Source: Areca catechu (Eukaryota > Streptophyta > Magnoliopsida > Arecales > Arecaceae). From it: 64,000 bases of DNA. Made by a program: the position numbers and the translations under genes. The stretch is taken from positions 9,614,471 through 9,678,470 of the forward strand of contig CM038050.1 in the NCBI GenBank assembly GCA_021397845.1, given 5' to 3'. Shown here one piece after another: positions 33,623 to 44,284 of this stretch (positions within the stretch are counted from its first letter, which is position 1; every line of letters begins with the position of its first letter). The notes beneath the pieces are model-generated. The model did no database searches. It saw nothing but the letters and a program-made list of their open reading frames with translations, and was not told where the DNA came from.

Positions 33623-34760
33623 ATGGGAGCGATGGTTGGAGATGAAGGAAAGGCCAAGATCGACAGGTTTGATGGGAAAGACTTCAGATTCTGGAAGATG
33701 CAGATCGAGGATTATCTATACCAGAAGAAGCTTCACCTACCATTGTCGGGGAAGAAACCTACCGAGATGTCACAAGCAAATTGGGATTTGCTGGACCGTC
33801 AGGCTTTGGGAGTTATCCGACTAACATTGGCTAGGAACGTCATGTTCAACATCCTGGAGGAAAAGACGATAGCTGGATTGATGCAGGCACTATCCAACAT
33901 ATATGAGAAACATTCGGCCTCCAATAAGATTTATCTCATGCATCGTTTGTTCAATTTGAAGATGAGCAAAGGTTCGTCCGTAACCGATCACATCAATAAA
34001 TTTAATTTGATTACTAGTTAGTTGAGTTCAGTGGACATAAGCTTCAAGGATGAAGTCCATGCCCTAATCTTGTTATCCTCTTTGCTCGAGAGCTAGGGTG
34101 CAACTATGACAGCGGTGAATAGTTCATGCAGCTCGAGCAAGCTGAAATTTGAAGAGGTCCGGAACTTGATTCTCAGTGAAGACATCAGGTGGAAAGAAAT
34201 CAAAGGAAGCTCTGGTTCTGCCTTGGTGACTCAAGAAGGCAGAGGAAAAACTACACAGTGCAGTGAAGGCCATGGGAGATCCAAGTCCAAGCAGAGGAGC
34301 CAGTCAAGATCGAAGAGTGATGGCTGTTGGTACTGCAGTAAGAGGGGACACATCAGAAAGAATTGCTGGGCATGGAAGGACAAGGGACAGAACGAAGAGT
34401 CAATCAATGCCATGATCGAGATAATTGAAGATGCATTGGTTCTCAACATGGACAGTCCAATGGAGTCTTGGATTCTAGACTCTGAAGCTTCATTTCACTC
34501 TACTGCACAAAAGGAGTCTATGCACAACTATATTGCTGGAGACTTCGAAAATGTCTATCTTGCAGATGAAGAGCCTTTGGATATTATGGAAAAGGGTGAT
34601 GTATATATCAAGATGCCAGATCAATCAATTTGGAAGCTCAAAATGTCAGACATGTCCCAAGATTGAAGAGAAACCTGATATCAGTCGGGCAGCTGGACTT
34701 AGAGGGGTGCATTATAACTTTTATTGGTGGCTCTTGAAAGATCACCAAAGGTGTGATGGT
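33623..34760 (+). pseudogene. Broken gag and protease of the second copia element
   Basis: ATG at 33,623 opens a gag with KIDRFDGKDFRFWKMQIEDY, the LDRQALGVIRLTLARNV motif and NKIYLMHRLFNLKMSKG. A TAG at 34,019 and another near 34,095 break it, and the frame resumes at 34,106. The zinc knuckle CWYCSKRGHIRKNC (about 34,324-34,365) is intact. The protease site reads LDSEASFHS, where D-S-G has become D-S-E, which would abolish activity. The frame stops again at 34,666. Confidence 0.88.
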
Positions 34761-36340
34761 GATAGTACGAGAAAATAAGTTGGGTACCCTATATATGACT
34801 AGTAACACCAGAGATGTAGTGGCATTGGCACTGGCAGACTCAGAGTTGTGGCACTACAGGTTGGGTCACATGAACGAGAAAGAAATGCAAATACTGTTGA
34901 AGAAAGATAAGCTACCAGGCTTGAAGACAACAGATATTGGTTTATGCTAGAATTGTATTCTTGGGAAGTATAAGAGAGTCAGCTTCTCCAAAATTGGAAG
35001 GGCACCAAGATCAAGAAAGCTGGAGCTTGTGCACATCGACGTGTGGGGTCCCTCCCAGGTTGCATCCATTGGAGCTTCATAATATTATGTGACTTTTATC
35101 GACGACTCCATCAGAAAGGTATGATTTATTTTATACAGAATAAATTTGATGTATTTAACACTTTCAGGAAGTGAAAAAGCTTGGTGGAGAATGAGTCTGG
35201 ACAGAAAATAAAGTACCTGAGATCGAACAATGGAGGTGAGTATGACAGCACCGAGTTCAAGGAGTTATGCGCAATTAATGGGATCAAGATAGAAATTTAC
35301 GATCCCAAGTATGCCATAACAGAACGGGATAGCTGAGTGCATGAACAAGACCTTGAACGAGAGAGCCAGGAGCATGAGGCTCCATGCTAGATTGTCCAAG
35401 ATGTTTTGTGCTGAGGCAGTTAGCACTGCTGCCTATCTGATCAACAGGAGTTCCTTAGTCCCCCTTGAGTATAAGCTACCAGAAGAAGAGTGGACAGGAA
35501 AGTCAGCAAGTTTATCTCACTTAAAGATCTTCGGTTGTGTCTCCTACGTACAGGTCAATGCAGAGAAGAAGTCAAATAGGTGCTTCTTCATTGGATATAG
35601 CACTAATGAGTCCGATTACAAGTTCTAGAGTGAGAAGGACAGGAAGATCATCAGGAGCAAGGACATGGTATTCAATGAAAGAAACATGTACAAGGACCAG
35701 AGCGTTTCAGACAGAGCAGGACAGGCAGACAAGGAGAAAGAACAAGTAGAGTTGGAAGAGATCACAGAAGAGGACATTGCCGAGGGAGCAAGAGATCCTG
35801 AACCTCAGCTAGAGACACCTCAGCTGAGGAGATCTACAAGGACCCTGAAACCACGTGTAAGGTATTCACCCCTGTTATATTATCTACTATCGATAGATGG
35901 AGGGGAGTCAGAGTGCTTTGATGAAGCCATTGAAAGCGGAGATTCGGTCAAGTGAGAGCTGGCAATAAAGGATGAGATGCAGTCCTTAGCAAAGAACCAG
36001 ACATGGGAGCTCAGCACACTACCAAAGGGAAAGAAAGTACTACATAACAAGTGGGTCTACAAGATCAAGGAAGAGCACAATGGTAGCAAGAGGTACAAGG
36101 CAAGGTTAGCTGTGAAAGGCTTCCAACAGAAAAAAAACCCAGGTGGTGATGCCGATACTACGAGGAGCACGACAGGATATGTGTATATCATTGGCGAGAC
36201 AGCGGTGAGCTGGATCTCACAGTTGCAAAAGACCATGGCTCTTTCTATCATCGAGGTGGATATGCTAAACAGACAGTTACCACAGAGAAATTGGGACCAT
36301 GCATGGCCTCAATTGGCCTCCGGAGCTAGTTGATTGGAGG
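34761..36340 (+). pseudogene. Broken integrase and RT-to-RNase H fusion of the second copia element
   Basis: The integrase zinc region ELWHYRLGHMNEKEM and the core start HIDVWGPSQVASIGAS are seen with stops between them. INRSSLVPLEYKLPEEEW and FGCVSYVQVNAEKKS follow at 35,341-35,628. After an acidic linker the RT begins (NQTWELSTLPKGKKV, NKWVYKIKEEHNGSKRYKAR, LAVKGFQQK). It then jumps at about 36,133 to the RNase H end (DADTTRSTTGYVYIIGETAV, SWISQLQKTMALS). The YVDD region is gone. Confidence 0.85.
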
Positions 36341-36444
36341 CGCCGCACAGGATACTGACTTGTTTTTATTTGTCGTTGGAAATTTGTTTTTTATATTTCA
36401 GGTAGGATGCAAGATTGGGTGTCTAAGTCTCCAAGTTGAAGAGT

Positions 36445-37412
36445 TGTTGGGTGTAGAGCCATATCCACCCAAGACCCAAGTCCCCAGAAGCCCAGAAGCC
36501 TAGAGAAAAAACCAGAACAAATCAGAAAGAAAAAAGAAAAAAAATAGCAGCAGGCCCGCAGGTCGGACCAAGCTCGACCCACGCGTACGGCCCAACGCGC
36601 AGCCCGGCCTAGGCGCATGAACGTGCGGCCCGGCCCGGCATGCAGATGCGCAAGGCGCTGCCCAGGCCCACGCACAGGATGCATGCGGGAGCATGGGCTC
36701 GACCCAGTTTGAAGCGACGGCGACCTGGGGCGTTTCCCACGATTTCCCGCCGGTTTCTCATGGCTCACAGCGGTCCATGGCATTTATGCACGATCTAGAC
36801 CGTCCGATCGCCTGATATGATGGCTAAGACTGATCCGAGAGAAATTAGGCTTGATCAGAGGCTATTCGATATGGAATTTTGGCATGATCTGAGACATTGA
36901 TCTCAGATTCGACAGCCTGGGAGCTTTCTTGAGGGCATTGGACTTTGAGACAAGTTTTTTATCTGATTTTGGAATCGTTCGTTCCTTGTTGCATCAAGAT
37001 ACGTCGACAGAAAGCTCAGGAGAGCCTACAGACTAGAACAGAGCCTGCAGAGTAACAGAGAGCCAGAGATTTTTGCAATCCAGTGTAGTCCAATGATTTT
37101 TCAAGAAAGAAAACAAGGGAAAGAGAAAGAAAAAGGTAGAGAGAGGGCAAAGGTTCCTCCTATATTGTGTTATTTTTTTTTTCTTTCTTCGTATTGGATT
37201 GAGATTTGCATCCAGAGAGTGATCTGAACTTCCTGTATTTCTTTCTAATAGTGGAGATTTGATCCTATGTGGCTGTAAACTTAGGAGCAAGAGGCCGAAT
37301 TATGTAATCTCTGTATGTTTGCTTGTACTTATTTTATTTATCTTTCAAGCTTTCTATTTCGTTTCTTCTATGAACTTTTTTGGCATCTAACTGTAATCCA
37401 TATTTTCTAATA
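36445..37412 (+). repeat. 3' LTR of the second copia element
   Basis: 968 bp aligned with the 5' LTR from TGTTGGGTGTAGAGCC to TTTTCTAATA, with scattered substitutions and small indels and an extended poly-T/TTC block near 37,170. It is followed by the ATTAA duplication. Confidence 0.88.
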
Positions 37413-37417
37413 ATTAA

Positions 37418-38151
37418 ACCCAAAACTACTTGATGTAACCATCTTTCGGGTATCAAACATCAAGAATCAAACAATACACTCAAAAAAAAAAAAAAAAAAA
37501 AAAGGGAGAATTCTAACCAAGATTAGCTCGAGAAAATTCCCGCATTCCCTCTAAATTATGAAAAATTTCCTCAAGAAGCAGGGGAAGTAATTGGTTTTTC
37601 CGGAGAGAGGGTAGGAAGCCGAAGGGAGGGAATTAAACCCCGCCCGCTCCTGATCCTATTGGGTTTTGGGTTCCCGTTATTTTCACCGGGGCTTCTTAGC
37701 TTCCTTTTGTATCATGGGCTTCTTGGCTTCCTTTTTGTGGCGCGTGGACACTTGCGTTGGACGGGGGATGAGTTTTTAGTAACGATTCGTAGAAAGGCGT
37801 TGTCTCCTCGGCAGCATGATCAATCTGCTCACTTCTCCCAAAGTATAAGTTTATGGGCTGTGAATCCGTGTCAAGTGGGGAAAAAAAAAAGAAAAAAGCT
37901 AGGTCTATCATGTATCACAATCTTTACCCGTCATGTAGATCCCGCATTAAAAAATTAACGAGATTGGTGAAGACTCTACAGAGCTGTTTCTCTCGAATAG
38001 GAGCCAACGATGCTAGATGTGGGAGATCACCATGATCCCATATTCAAGAATAAGAAGAGGGATGCATGAGCAAATTAGTCCGGACCAGTCCTTCTCCCAG
38101 CAACATTCTTTTTCGTACCGCGAACCAGTAAGCATGTGACACTAACAGGAC
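37418..38151. other. Spacer without recognised gene
   Basis: It starts with a poly-A run (37,482-37,503), then moderately GC-rich DNA with a direct repeat of the GGGCTTCTT(A/G)GCTTCC type at 37,690-37,735. A short plus-strand open frame (37,659-37,958) has no recognisable motif. This may be the edge of a host gene or an old insertion. Confidence 0.4.
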
Positions 38152-38159
38152 CATGGTAA

Positions 38160-38182
38160 TAGAACTGTCAACAGATCGGGTC
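38160..38182 (+). repeat. Left terminal inverted repeat of the hAT-like element
   Basis: Begins TAGAACTGTCAAC directly after the CATGGTAA duplication and runs into a GGGTCCGAACCCG subterminal stretch. Confidence 0.82.
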
Positions 38183-38733
38183 CGAACCCGAGGCTCATGG
38201 ATCTGGGTCCAATAGATCCGGATCTGGATTTTAATATGGATCCATTTATCTGGATCCAGACCTGGACCAAATTAGTCATCGTTAAATGGATCCAGATATT
38301 GATATTATATATCTGACCCGACAGACTCGAGATCAGATTAAATAAAATAATATGATATATATTTATATATTTATATAAATGTGGGATGTTGGATCATAAT
38401 CGAACGGTTAAAAATAGTTCAAGATTTTACTATTAAATCCTCCAGAAAAATCGTGCCCTAACCTTCGGCCCTTCTCCCCCCCGGCACTCCGCCTCCACGC
38501 CTACGGCCGACGCCTCCCCCCAACAGCCAACGCCGCCTCCGACGCTCCCCTCGACAGCCAACTGTTCGAGCAATCGACTATTAAGCCCTCTACGCTACCG
38601 ACTGCTCCTATGATCGGAGCAATCGAGGCCCTCGACATCGGCGCTCCACCTTCATTTTTCATTGGAAATTTCTCGGTTCTTCATCTATGTCATAAAGAGT
38701 TCCAATATTAGATCAATTCTAGTTGAGTTCTCC

Positions 38734-38984
38734 ATGGCAGAAAGCTCGAAGAGGGTGAATGGGTGGTTGGCGAAGATGGATTCATTCGAATCGTGGTGGG
38801 TCTCTCAAGATGAGGAAGATTCCAGCGTGAGAGAGGAAGAAGAGGAAGAGTTGGTGTGCCGGAGTGTCTTCGAGTCGGAGGAAGAGGACAGCGGGACCTA
38901 GAGGTTGATTAGGACCGACCCCGGCTCGATTCCTTCAACGTCAAGGCGCTCGAGGTCCCCGGAGCTCAGAGGAATAAGGTCGAG
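38734..38984 (+). pseudogene. Captured exon 1 of a KUP/HAK potassium transporter (KUP7-like)
   Basis: From ATG at 38,734 the frame reads MAESSKRVNGWLAKMDSFES, then WWVSQDEEDSS, an acidic run and FESEEEDSGT. It is then broken by a TAG at 38,899-38,901 where the family has Gln. After the stop RLIRT follows, then a one-base loss, and the next frame gives LDSFNVKALEVPGAQRN. This order (acidic N-terminus, RLIRTGPR, DSF.VEALEVPGA.RN) is the cytosolic N-terminus of KUP7-type potassium transporters. A GAG/GTAAAG donor at 38,984/38,985 would end the exon; no transmembrane exons follow. 5' UTR-like GC-rich DNA lies upstream (38,455-38,650). Confidence 0.82.
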
Positions 38985-39161
38985 GTAAAGTCTGTCCTGC
39001 ACGTTGATCTTTTTTTTATCTATATGAATAACTTTCATGAATTTTTACGGACCATTTGATATGCTTTAGATGCTAAAATTTGATCAATCATAGAATTGGA
39101 AGGATAAAGTTCTAAACTTTTTGTTAAGTTTTCAGGAAAAAATGGATTTTTATTTGGGCAG

Positions 39162-41062
39162 TGTTGCCGCCAGGATCGTCATGGCCCATAGCTGCTGTCG
39201 GCGTCGGCGTGCGCTCCCTTTGCTGCCCGGCAGTCCTCTGCTCCTGGACCTGCAAGACAGGGGTTAGTGACCCGGGCCGAGGTTTCCAGCGGGGGCACTC
39301 CGACGATCAAGTCAGTGACGATCCAGGGGAACAGATCCTCCTGGTCGAGCCCCTCTTGATGGACTCCACACGAGGAGGAGCGAGTTGTGTGAATGTGAAT
39401 AGCAAGTGTGCCGGGGGAAGTGTGGCCTGGTTAGGGGGAGTCCCTGTGTGGCCTTCCTTCCCGACCTTGCTCTGGAATGCTGGTGGTGCCATGCCCCTCT
39501 TCCTGGTGGGGGTTACACACCTCCTCCTTTTTTTTGTGTTGTTGCTTGTATTTTTCCTGTGTGTTGGGGTTGTTGTGTTACCTCCGAGTTTGTTGCAAAC
39601 TAGGTTACAGTTGGGCACTGGCCTCGGGATCCCCGTTGGGCAGTCAGACGCATGCGGCGGTGTCCCGAGGAGCCTTTCCTGATTCGTGATAAGGGAAGCT
39701 GTCATGCGCTCCGACACTTCTCTTGGTCACCTCATTCCAGGAAACTTGGCAATGCCTCGGATGGTGGGCCACCGCCCACGGGATTCAAATCTCCCGGTTG
39801 GCTTCCGTTCTTGGATGATCTGGGTGGTTGGTGAGGAGTGTGTCATTTTGATCAGCGTGCTTCTTCCCATTCTAGTGTAATTGGTGGTTGCAGGTGGTCA
39901 GTACGGCCTGAAAGGCGCTCCGGTGCAATCCTCGGGCGGCTCGCCGACGTTCTAGGCTAGCGAGGACCTTGTCCGAGCTAGGGCTGAACTGGAACGACAT
40001 GGCTCACTCCGACCTAGGCGCTCTGAGAGTCTCGCTCTGGAGGGCAAAGGGCGGACCCGGTCCAAAGGGCGCGCGCTCGGAGAGGCTCCACGTTGGCGGG
40101 TAAGCGCTGAGCTCGACTCCGACCACAGGCCTCTAACCTCCGAGGGTCTCGCTCTGGAGGGCAGAAGGCAGACCCGGTCCATAGGGCGCGCGCTCGGAGA
40201 GGCTCCACGTTGGAGGGTGAGCATTGAGCTCGACTCTGACCACAGGGCTCTAACCTCCGAGGGTCTCGCTCTAGAGGGCAGAGGGCGGACCCGGTCTAGA
40301 GGCCACACACTCGGAGAGGTTCCACGTTGGCAGGTGAGCGCTGAGCTCGACTCCGACCACAGGGCTCTAACCTCCGAGGGTCTCGCTCTGGAGGGCAGAG
40401 TGTGGACCCGGTCCAGAGGGCGCGCGCTCGGAGAGACTCCACGTTGGCGGGTGAGCGCTGAGCTCGACTCCGACCATAGGGCTCTAACCTCCGAGGGTCT
40501 CGCTCTGGAGGGCAGAGGCCGGACCCGGTCCAGAGGGTGCGCACTCAGAGAGGCTCCACGTTGGCGGGTGTGCGCTGAGCTCGACTCCCACCACAAGGCT
40601 CTAACCTCCGAGGGTCTCGCTCTGGAGGGCAGAGGGCGGACCCGGTCCAGAGGGCGCGCGGTCGGAGATGCTCCACGTTGGCGGGTGAGCGCTGAGCTCG
40701 ACTCCGACCATAGGGCTCTAACCTCCGAGGGTCTCGCTCTGGAGGGCAGAGGGCAGACCCTGTCCAGAGGGCGCGCGCTCGGAGAGGATCCACGTTGGCG
40801 GGTGAGCCTGAGCTCGACTCCGACCACAGGGCTCTAACCTCCGAGGGTCTCACTATGGAGGACAGAAGGCGGCTCCGGCCTAGGCATCCCGAGCTTGCGG
40901 GCCCAACCTGGCGAAGGACAAAGCTCGGCTCGCTGTCTTGAGGGAGCTCAGCTTAGCTCGGCAGCGGAGTTCGGGCTGGAGAATTGACACGACGTCCGAC
41001 GCATCATCTTCCTTTGACATGGCGCCCGCCGGTTCCCCCACATCAGCGATCTCGCCACATCA
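39162..41062 (-). repeat. Element B LTR, left copy (3' LTR in element orientation)
   Basis: 1,901 bp, TGTTGCCGCC...CGCCACATCA on the plus strand. It contains the shared GACGATCAAGTCAGTGACGA block (about 39,300) and about seven to eight 117 bp minisatellite units (about 40,020-40,860). Confidence 0.9.
40020..40860. repeat. 117 bp minisatellite in Element B LTR (left copy)
   Basis: CTCCGAGGGTCTCGCTCTGG recurs at about 117 bp steps (near 40,138, 40,255, 40,372, 40,489, 40,606, 40,723 and 40,840). The unit resembles that of Element A but reads CCACGTTGGCGGGTGAGCGC and CTCGACTCCGACCACAGGGC, so the two copies' arrays have diverged as separate subfamilies. Confidence 0.9.
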
Positions 41063-41080
41063 TTTGCCCCCACTCCCGAG
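41063..41080 (-). other. Polypurine tract of Element B
   Basis: On the minus strand GGGAGTGGGGGCAAA abuts the TG of the left LTR copy, equivalent to the tract in Element A. Confidence 0.78.
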
Positions 41081-41594
41081 GCTCGTTAGTGCACTGCGCT
41101 CGGGCCGAAGGGAGTAATTATGGTGCTGACATGGAAAGGCAGAAATCTGGCACGATGATGGCCATGATTGCTGGCGCTTCGAGAGACGACCCCGCGGATC
41201 AATGCAGGGGTGCCGCGTGGCCATGCCCGAGGAGTAGTTAATATTTGCGCAAAATCCAGAGCGGCTAGGAGGCCATTTTCGTCGATGGGCAGCACGTGGC
41301 ATGGATCTATTGGCGGAGGGGTCGGATCGGTACGAATCCATCGGGTCATTTCGAAATGAAAGGAGGGCCTTACTCGAAACATCTATTCTTTTGAATTCTC
41401 CATGCCTGCCGCTACTGCGCCCAAGCTTTCTTCTTCCTCACAGTTGCCTCAGGTTTTCTAAGGAATCAGGTCAGTCTCTTCTTCCTTCTCCCCTCGCTAG
41501 AGTAGGGTTCTTTCTCCGGGCCTGGGGTCTTCTTTGAGTTGAGTCTGCTCTTCCGTCCTCCACTTCGAGTCCATCATTCCCCTTGTTCTTGAGG

Positions 41595-44031
41595 ATGTCC
41601 CATTTTGGTCCGGGCTTCCACCCCTCCACTGATCAAGGCGAGGCTGGTTCCTCCGAGCGGAGGCTGGCATCTTCTTCTTCTTCTTCTGGCGGGAAGGAAG
41701 ATGTAACTCGCTTCGAGCTCAGTAGGAGGCATCCTCCCGGTCTAGTGCTCATCAGGGAACCAGGATCCGGTTCTTCTCTCCCTCCTCCTACTTCTATTCC
41801 TGCTTTCGAGTCCGTCTGGTCCACAGGTCCTAGTGGGGTCACCTCGACGACCACCACCGAGGAACTGAGGACCGTTCGGGATGCCTATGGCATCCCACCT
41901 TCCGTTCGGCTCATGATCTCTCGTCCGAGGGAGCAGGTCACTTCCAGGGGCCCGGGCCGTCTTGCTTTTTATGAGGAGACCTTCTCTGGGGTCTCCGGTT
42001 TCCTTTCCACCCTTTCTTCCTGTCTGTCTTAGATAATTACCATTTAGTCCCTGCACAATTAATGCCAAATGCCATGAGGGTTATCTTTTCTTTCATTGTG
42101 CTTTGCCACCTTCACGGGTTTGTTGCCCGGTTTTCCTTGTTCAGGGCCTTCTTCGTCCTGAAGCACCACCCACTGAGGATGGGTGGTGGTCCTTGTCCTC
42201 CTTCCCGAAGGGCATCAAATTTGAGCTCCCCCTCTTCCATCAGAGGATGGAAGAGTAAGTTTTTCTTTGTTGAGGTTGAGGGGGTTGACTGGGTCTGGAG
42301 TGATCCGGACAAGTCCCCCAACGAAAATTCTGTGGTCCATGCGGCTGACTGGGATGACTACGAGCAGCTCCGTACCACCTAGATTCCTCCTCTCGAGGTC
42401 TTGTTATCCGAGCAGAACCTCACTGACTCCGGGGTCGACCCAACGAATGGGTTGGGTGAGTTCGACCTAAACTTTCCTCTTTCTTTATCTTGCACCCCTT
42501 GCACTGCTTCTCACGACTCTGATTGTCGTGTAACTTGCATGCAGGGATGATTTTCTCCAAGAACGACCTACTGGCGATCACTCGGAAGAGGCCGCCGATC
42601 GGGCTGGCCGGAGAGCCTTCATCGAGGTGGGTCCGGGGCGAGAGCGCTCCTGTGGCTGCCCCCACTGTGGTGGTTGGTCTGAGCTCGGCTGCTCCAGCTG
42701 GTCCGAGTTCGGAGGTGACTCGTGCTGCTCCTACGCCGGTGGAGAGGGCGACTTCTGTGGCATCGAGGCCAGCCCAGCAGGCCCCTGCTGCAGAGCCTGA
42801 AGAAGTGGCCCGGGCAAGGGCCGCAGCTGCTGCCACTGCACCCTGCTGTCCTCCGAGTCCACCTGTCATCGAGATCAGGGATGAGGAGGCCCAGGCCATG
42901 ACCAGGACCACGACCGAGGCGCCGCCTGCGCCGGCACCAGCTTCTCAGCCTGCCCCCCAGGATTCTTCAACCAACGAGGCAAGGCCGCCCACTCTCGGAG
43001 AGGGTAGGAGGGAGGAGGCACGACGTCGTCTCCCCTTCAGGATAGGGCTGGAGAGCTCGTTCCTCCGAAGCCCCGAACTGGTGGAGCGCATGATGGACTT
43101 CTCGATCCAGACATGCGACTGGCAAGAGATGGCCGGAATGCAGCTGGGCGATGTTATCAGCACCATCTTCCCCCAGCTGTACTCGATGAGCTATCCCTTC
43201 CTTTCTTTTCTTCTTTTTTTTTTTTGAGCTGACCCCTTCTCATGGTGCAGATGGGTGCCGAGGCCCTCTTCATCAAGGGCTGCTATCAAAACTGGGAGAG
43301 TCTCGAGCGGCAACGAGCGATCGAGATCGAATCCCTGAAAGCCGACCTAAAGGAGAAGGTCGGAGCGAACGGGGCCCTTGAACTGAAGGTCAAGGACCTT
43401 GAGAAACAGCTCGCCGACGCCGAGGGGCGAGCGAAGAGACTTTTGGAGGCCCAGACCTGGAGCGAAGCCGTTCGAAGAAAGCCATTGAAGATCTCTCCTT
43501 CGTGGAGAAGAAGTTGAATTGGTATAGTGCCGAGGCTGATCGGCACAAGGAGGCCTCCCGGCTACCCAGGCAGAGCTGGCAGCAGGGAGGGAGAAATTGG
43601 CCACAGCTAAGAAGGTGGCGGAGGTGGCGGCCAAGTCGACGGAGGCTGCTAGGCTGGAGGCCGCCGAGTCAAAGAGGATGGCCGATGAGGCCAAGAAGGG
43701 CACCGAGGACACCGTTGCGAAGTTCAGGGCTTTGGAGGAGTTCGTCACCGAAATTCATCAGATGGCGTCGAACTCCTTCTACAAGGGCTTTATGTTCTTG
43801 CGCGGCCGGGTTAAGGTGCTTGCCCCCGAGGAGAGTCATAACTGCCTCAGGTATCCTTCGGCCTCAGACGCAAAGCCCGACGAGGAGGTTGCCGCGAAAG
43901 CTGTGGCCTCAGAGCCTCCAACGTCAACCGAGGCTGATCCGTCCAAGATTAGAGCTGCCCAGCCAGAAGCTCAAGAAGGCGGGAACTCTCAGCCTCTGGG
44001 TTCAACAGGGGAGCCGGCCGGCGTGGAGTAG
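41595..44031 (+). pseudogene. Antisense two-intron ORF of Element B
   Basis: Colinear with the antisense gene of Element A. Exon 1 starts MSHFGPGFHPSTDQGEAGSS and carries AYGIPPSVRLMISRP. The frame is lost at about 42,005-42,060, then FSFIVLCHLHGFVARFSLF follows. Intron 1 (42,456-42,544) keeps GTGAGT and GCAG. Exon 2 has MIFSKNDLLAITRK, a Pro/Ala-rich linker and FLRSPELVERMMDFSIQ. The donor of intron 2 has changed from GT to AT (43,186-43,187), while the CAG acceptor at 43,248-43,250 remains. Exon 3 is a coiled coil (ALELKVKDLEKQLADAEGRA) and ends SFYKGFMFLRGRVKV ... GEPAGVE, stop at 44,031. AATGAA at 44,135-44,140 matches the candidate poly(A) signal in A. Confidence 0.78.
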
Positions 44032-44284
44032 CCCTTCTCTTTCTCGCTTTGTTTTGTATTTTTGTTTATTGTACTTAGTTAGGGTCGCCCGGCATGTCGG
44101 GGGCCCACAAAATACTTGTAACTCGTATTTGATCAATGAAACTTGAGCTTCCTTGCCATTTGTTTTTGCCTGGCTCTTCCCTTCTTTCTCTATTTCTTTC
44201 ACTCCCCTTCTTTCCTTCTTTTTTTTTTTTGGCATATGAGTGGGGAGATCAGAGAGAAGGGCCTCACCTTGCCTGGGTGTTGAG

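Larger units (their letters stand above)
32641..37412 (+). mobile_element. Second Ty1/copia retrotransposon (Tnt1/Tork-like), RT deleted
   Basis: LTRs of 957 bp (32,641-33,597) and 968 bp (36,445-37,412) start TGTTGGGTGT and end CCTAATA/TCTAATA, with 5 bp duplications ATTAA on both sides (32,636-32,640 and 37,413-37,417). A primer site lies two bases after the left LTR. Gag, protease and integrase are present but broken. RT is cut after its first motif and fused to the end of RNase H, so the internal part is only 2.8 kb. Gag style resembles the Tnt1/Tork lineage; lineage is inference. Confidence 0.92.

Noticed and set aside
37659..37958. 99-codon frame after the second copia element
   Set aside because: No family similarity is seen, the overlapping minus-strand frame is equally open, and the region contains a short direct repeat; not enough to call a gene.
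39952..40853. Long overlapping open frames on both strands (up to 291 codons) in the LTR minisatellite; likewise 17,579-18,400, 24,390-25,410 and 47,986-48,835
   Set aside because: The 117 bp unit is a multiple of three, so stop-free frames recur in several phases. This is a repeat artefact.
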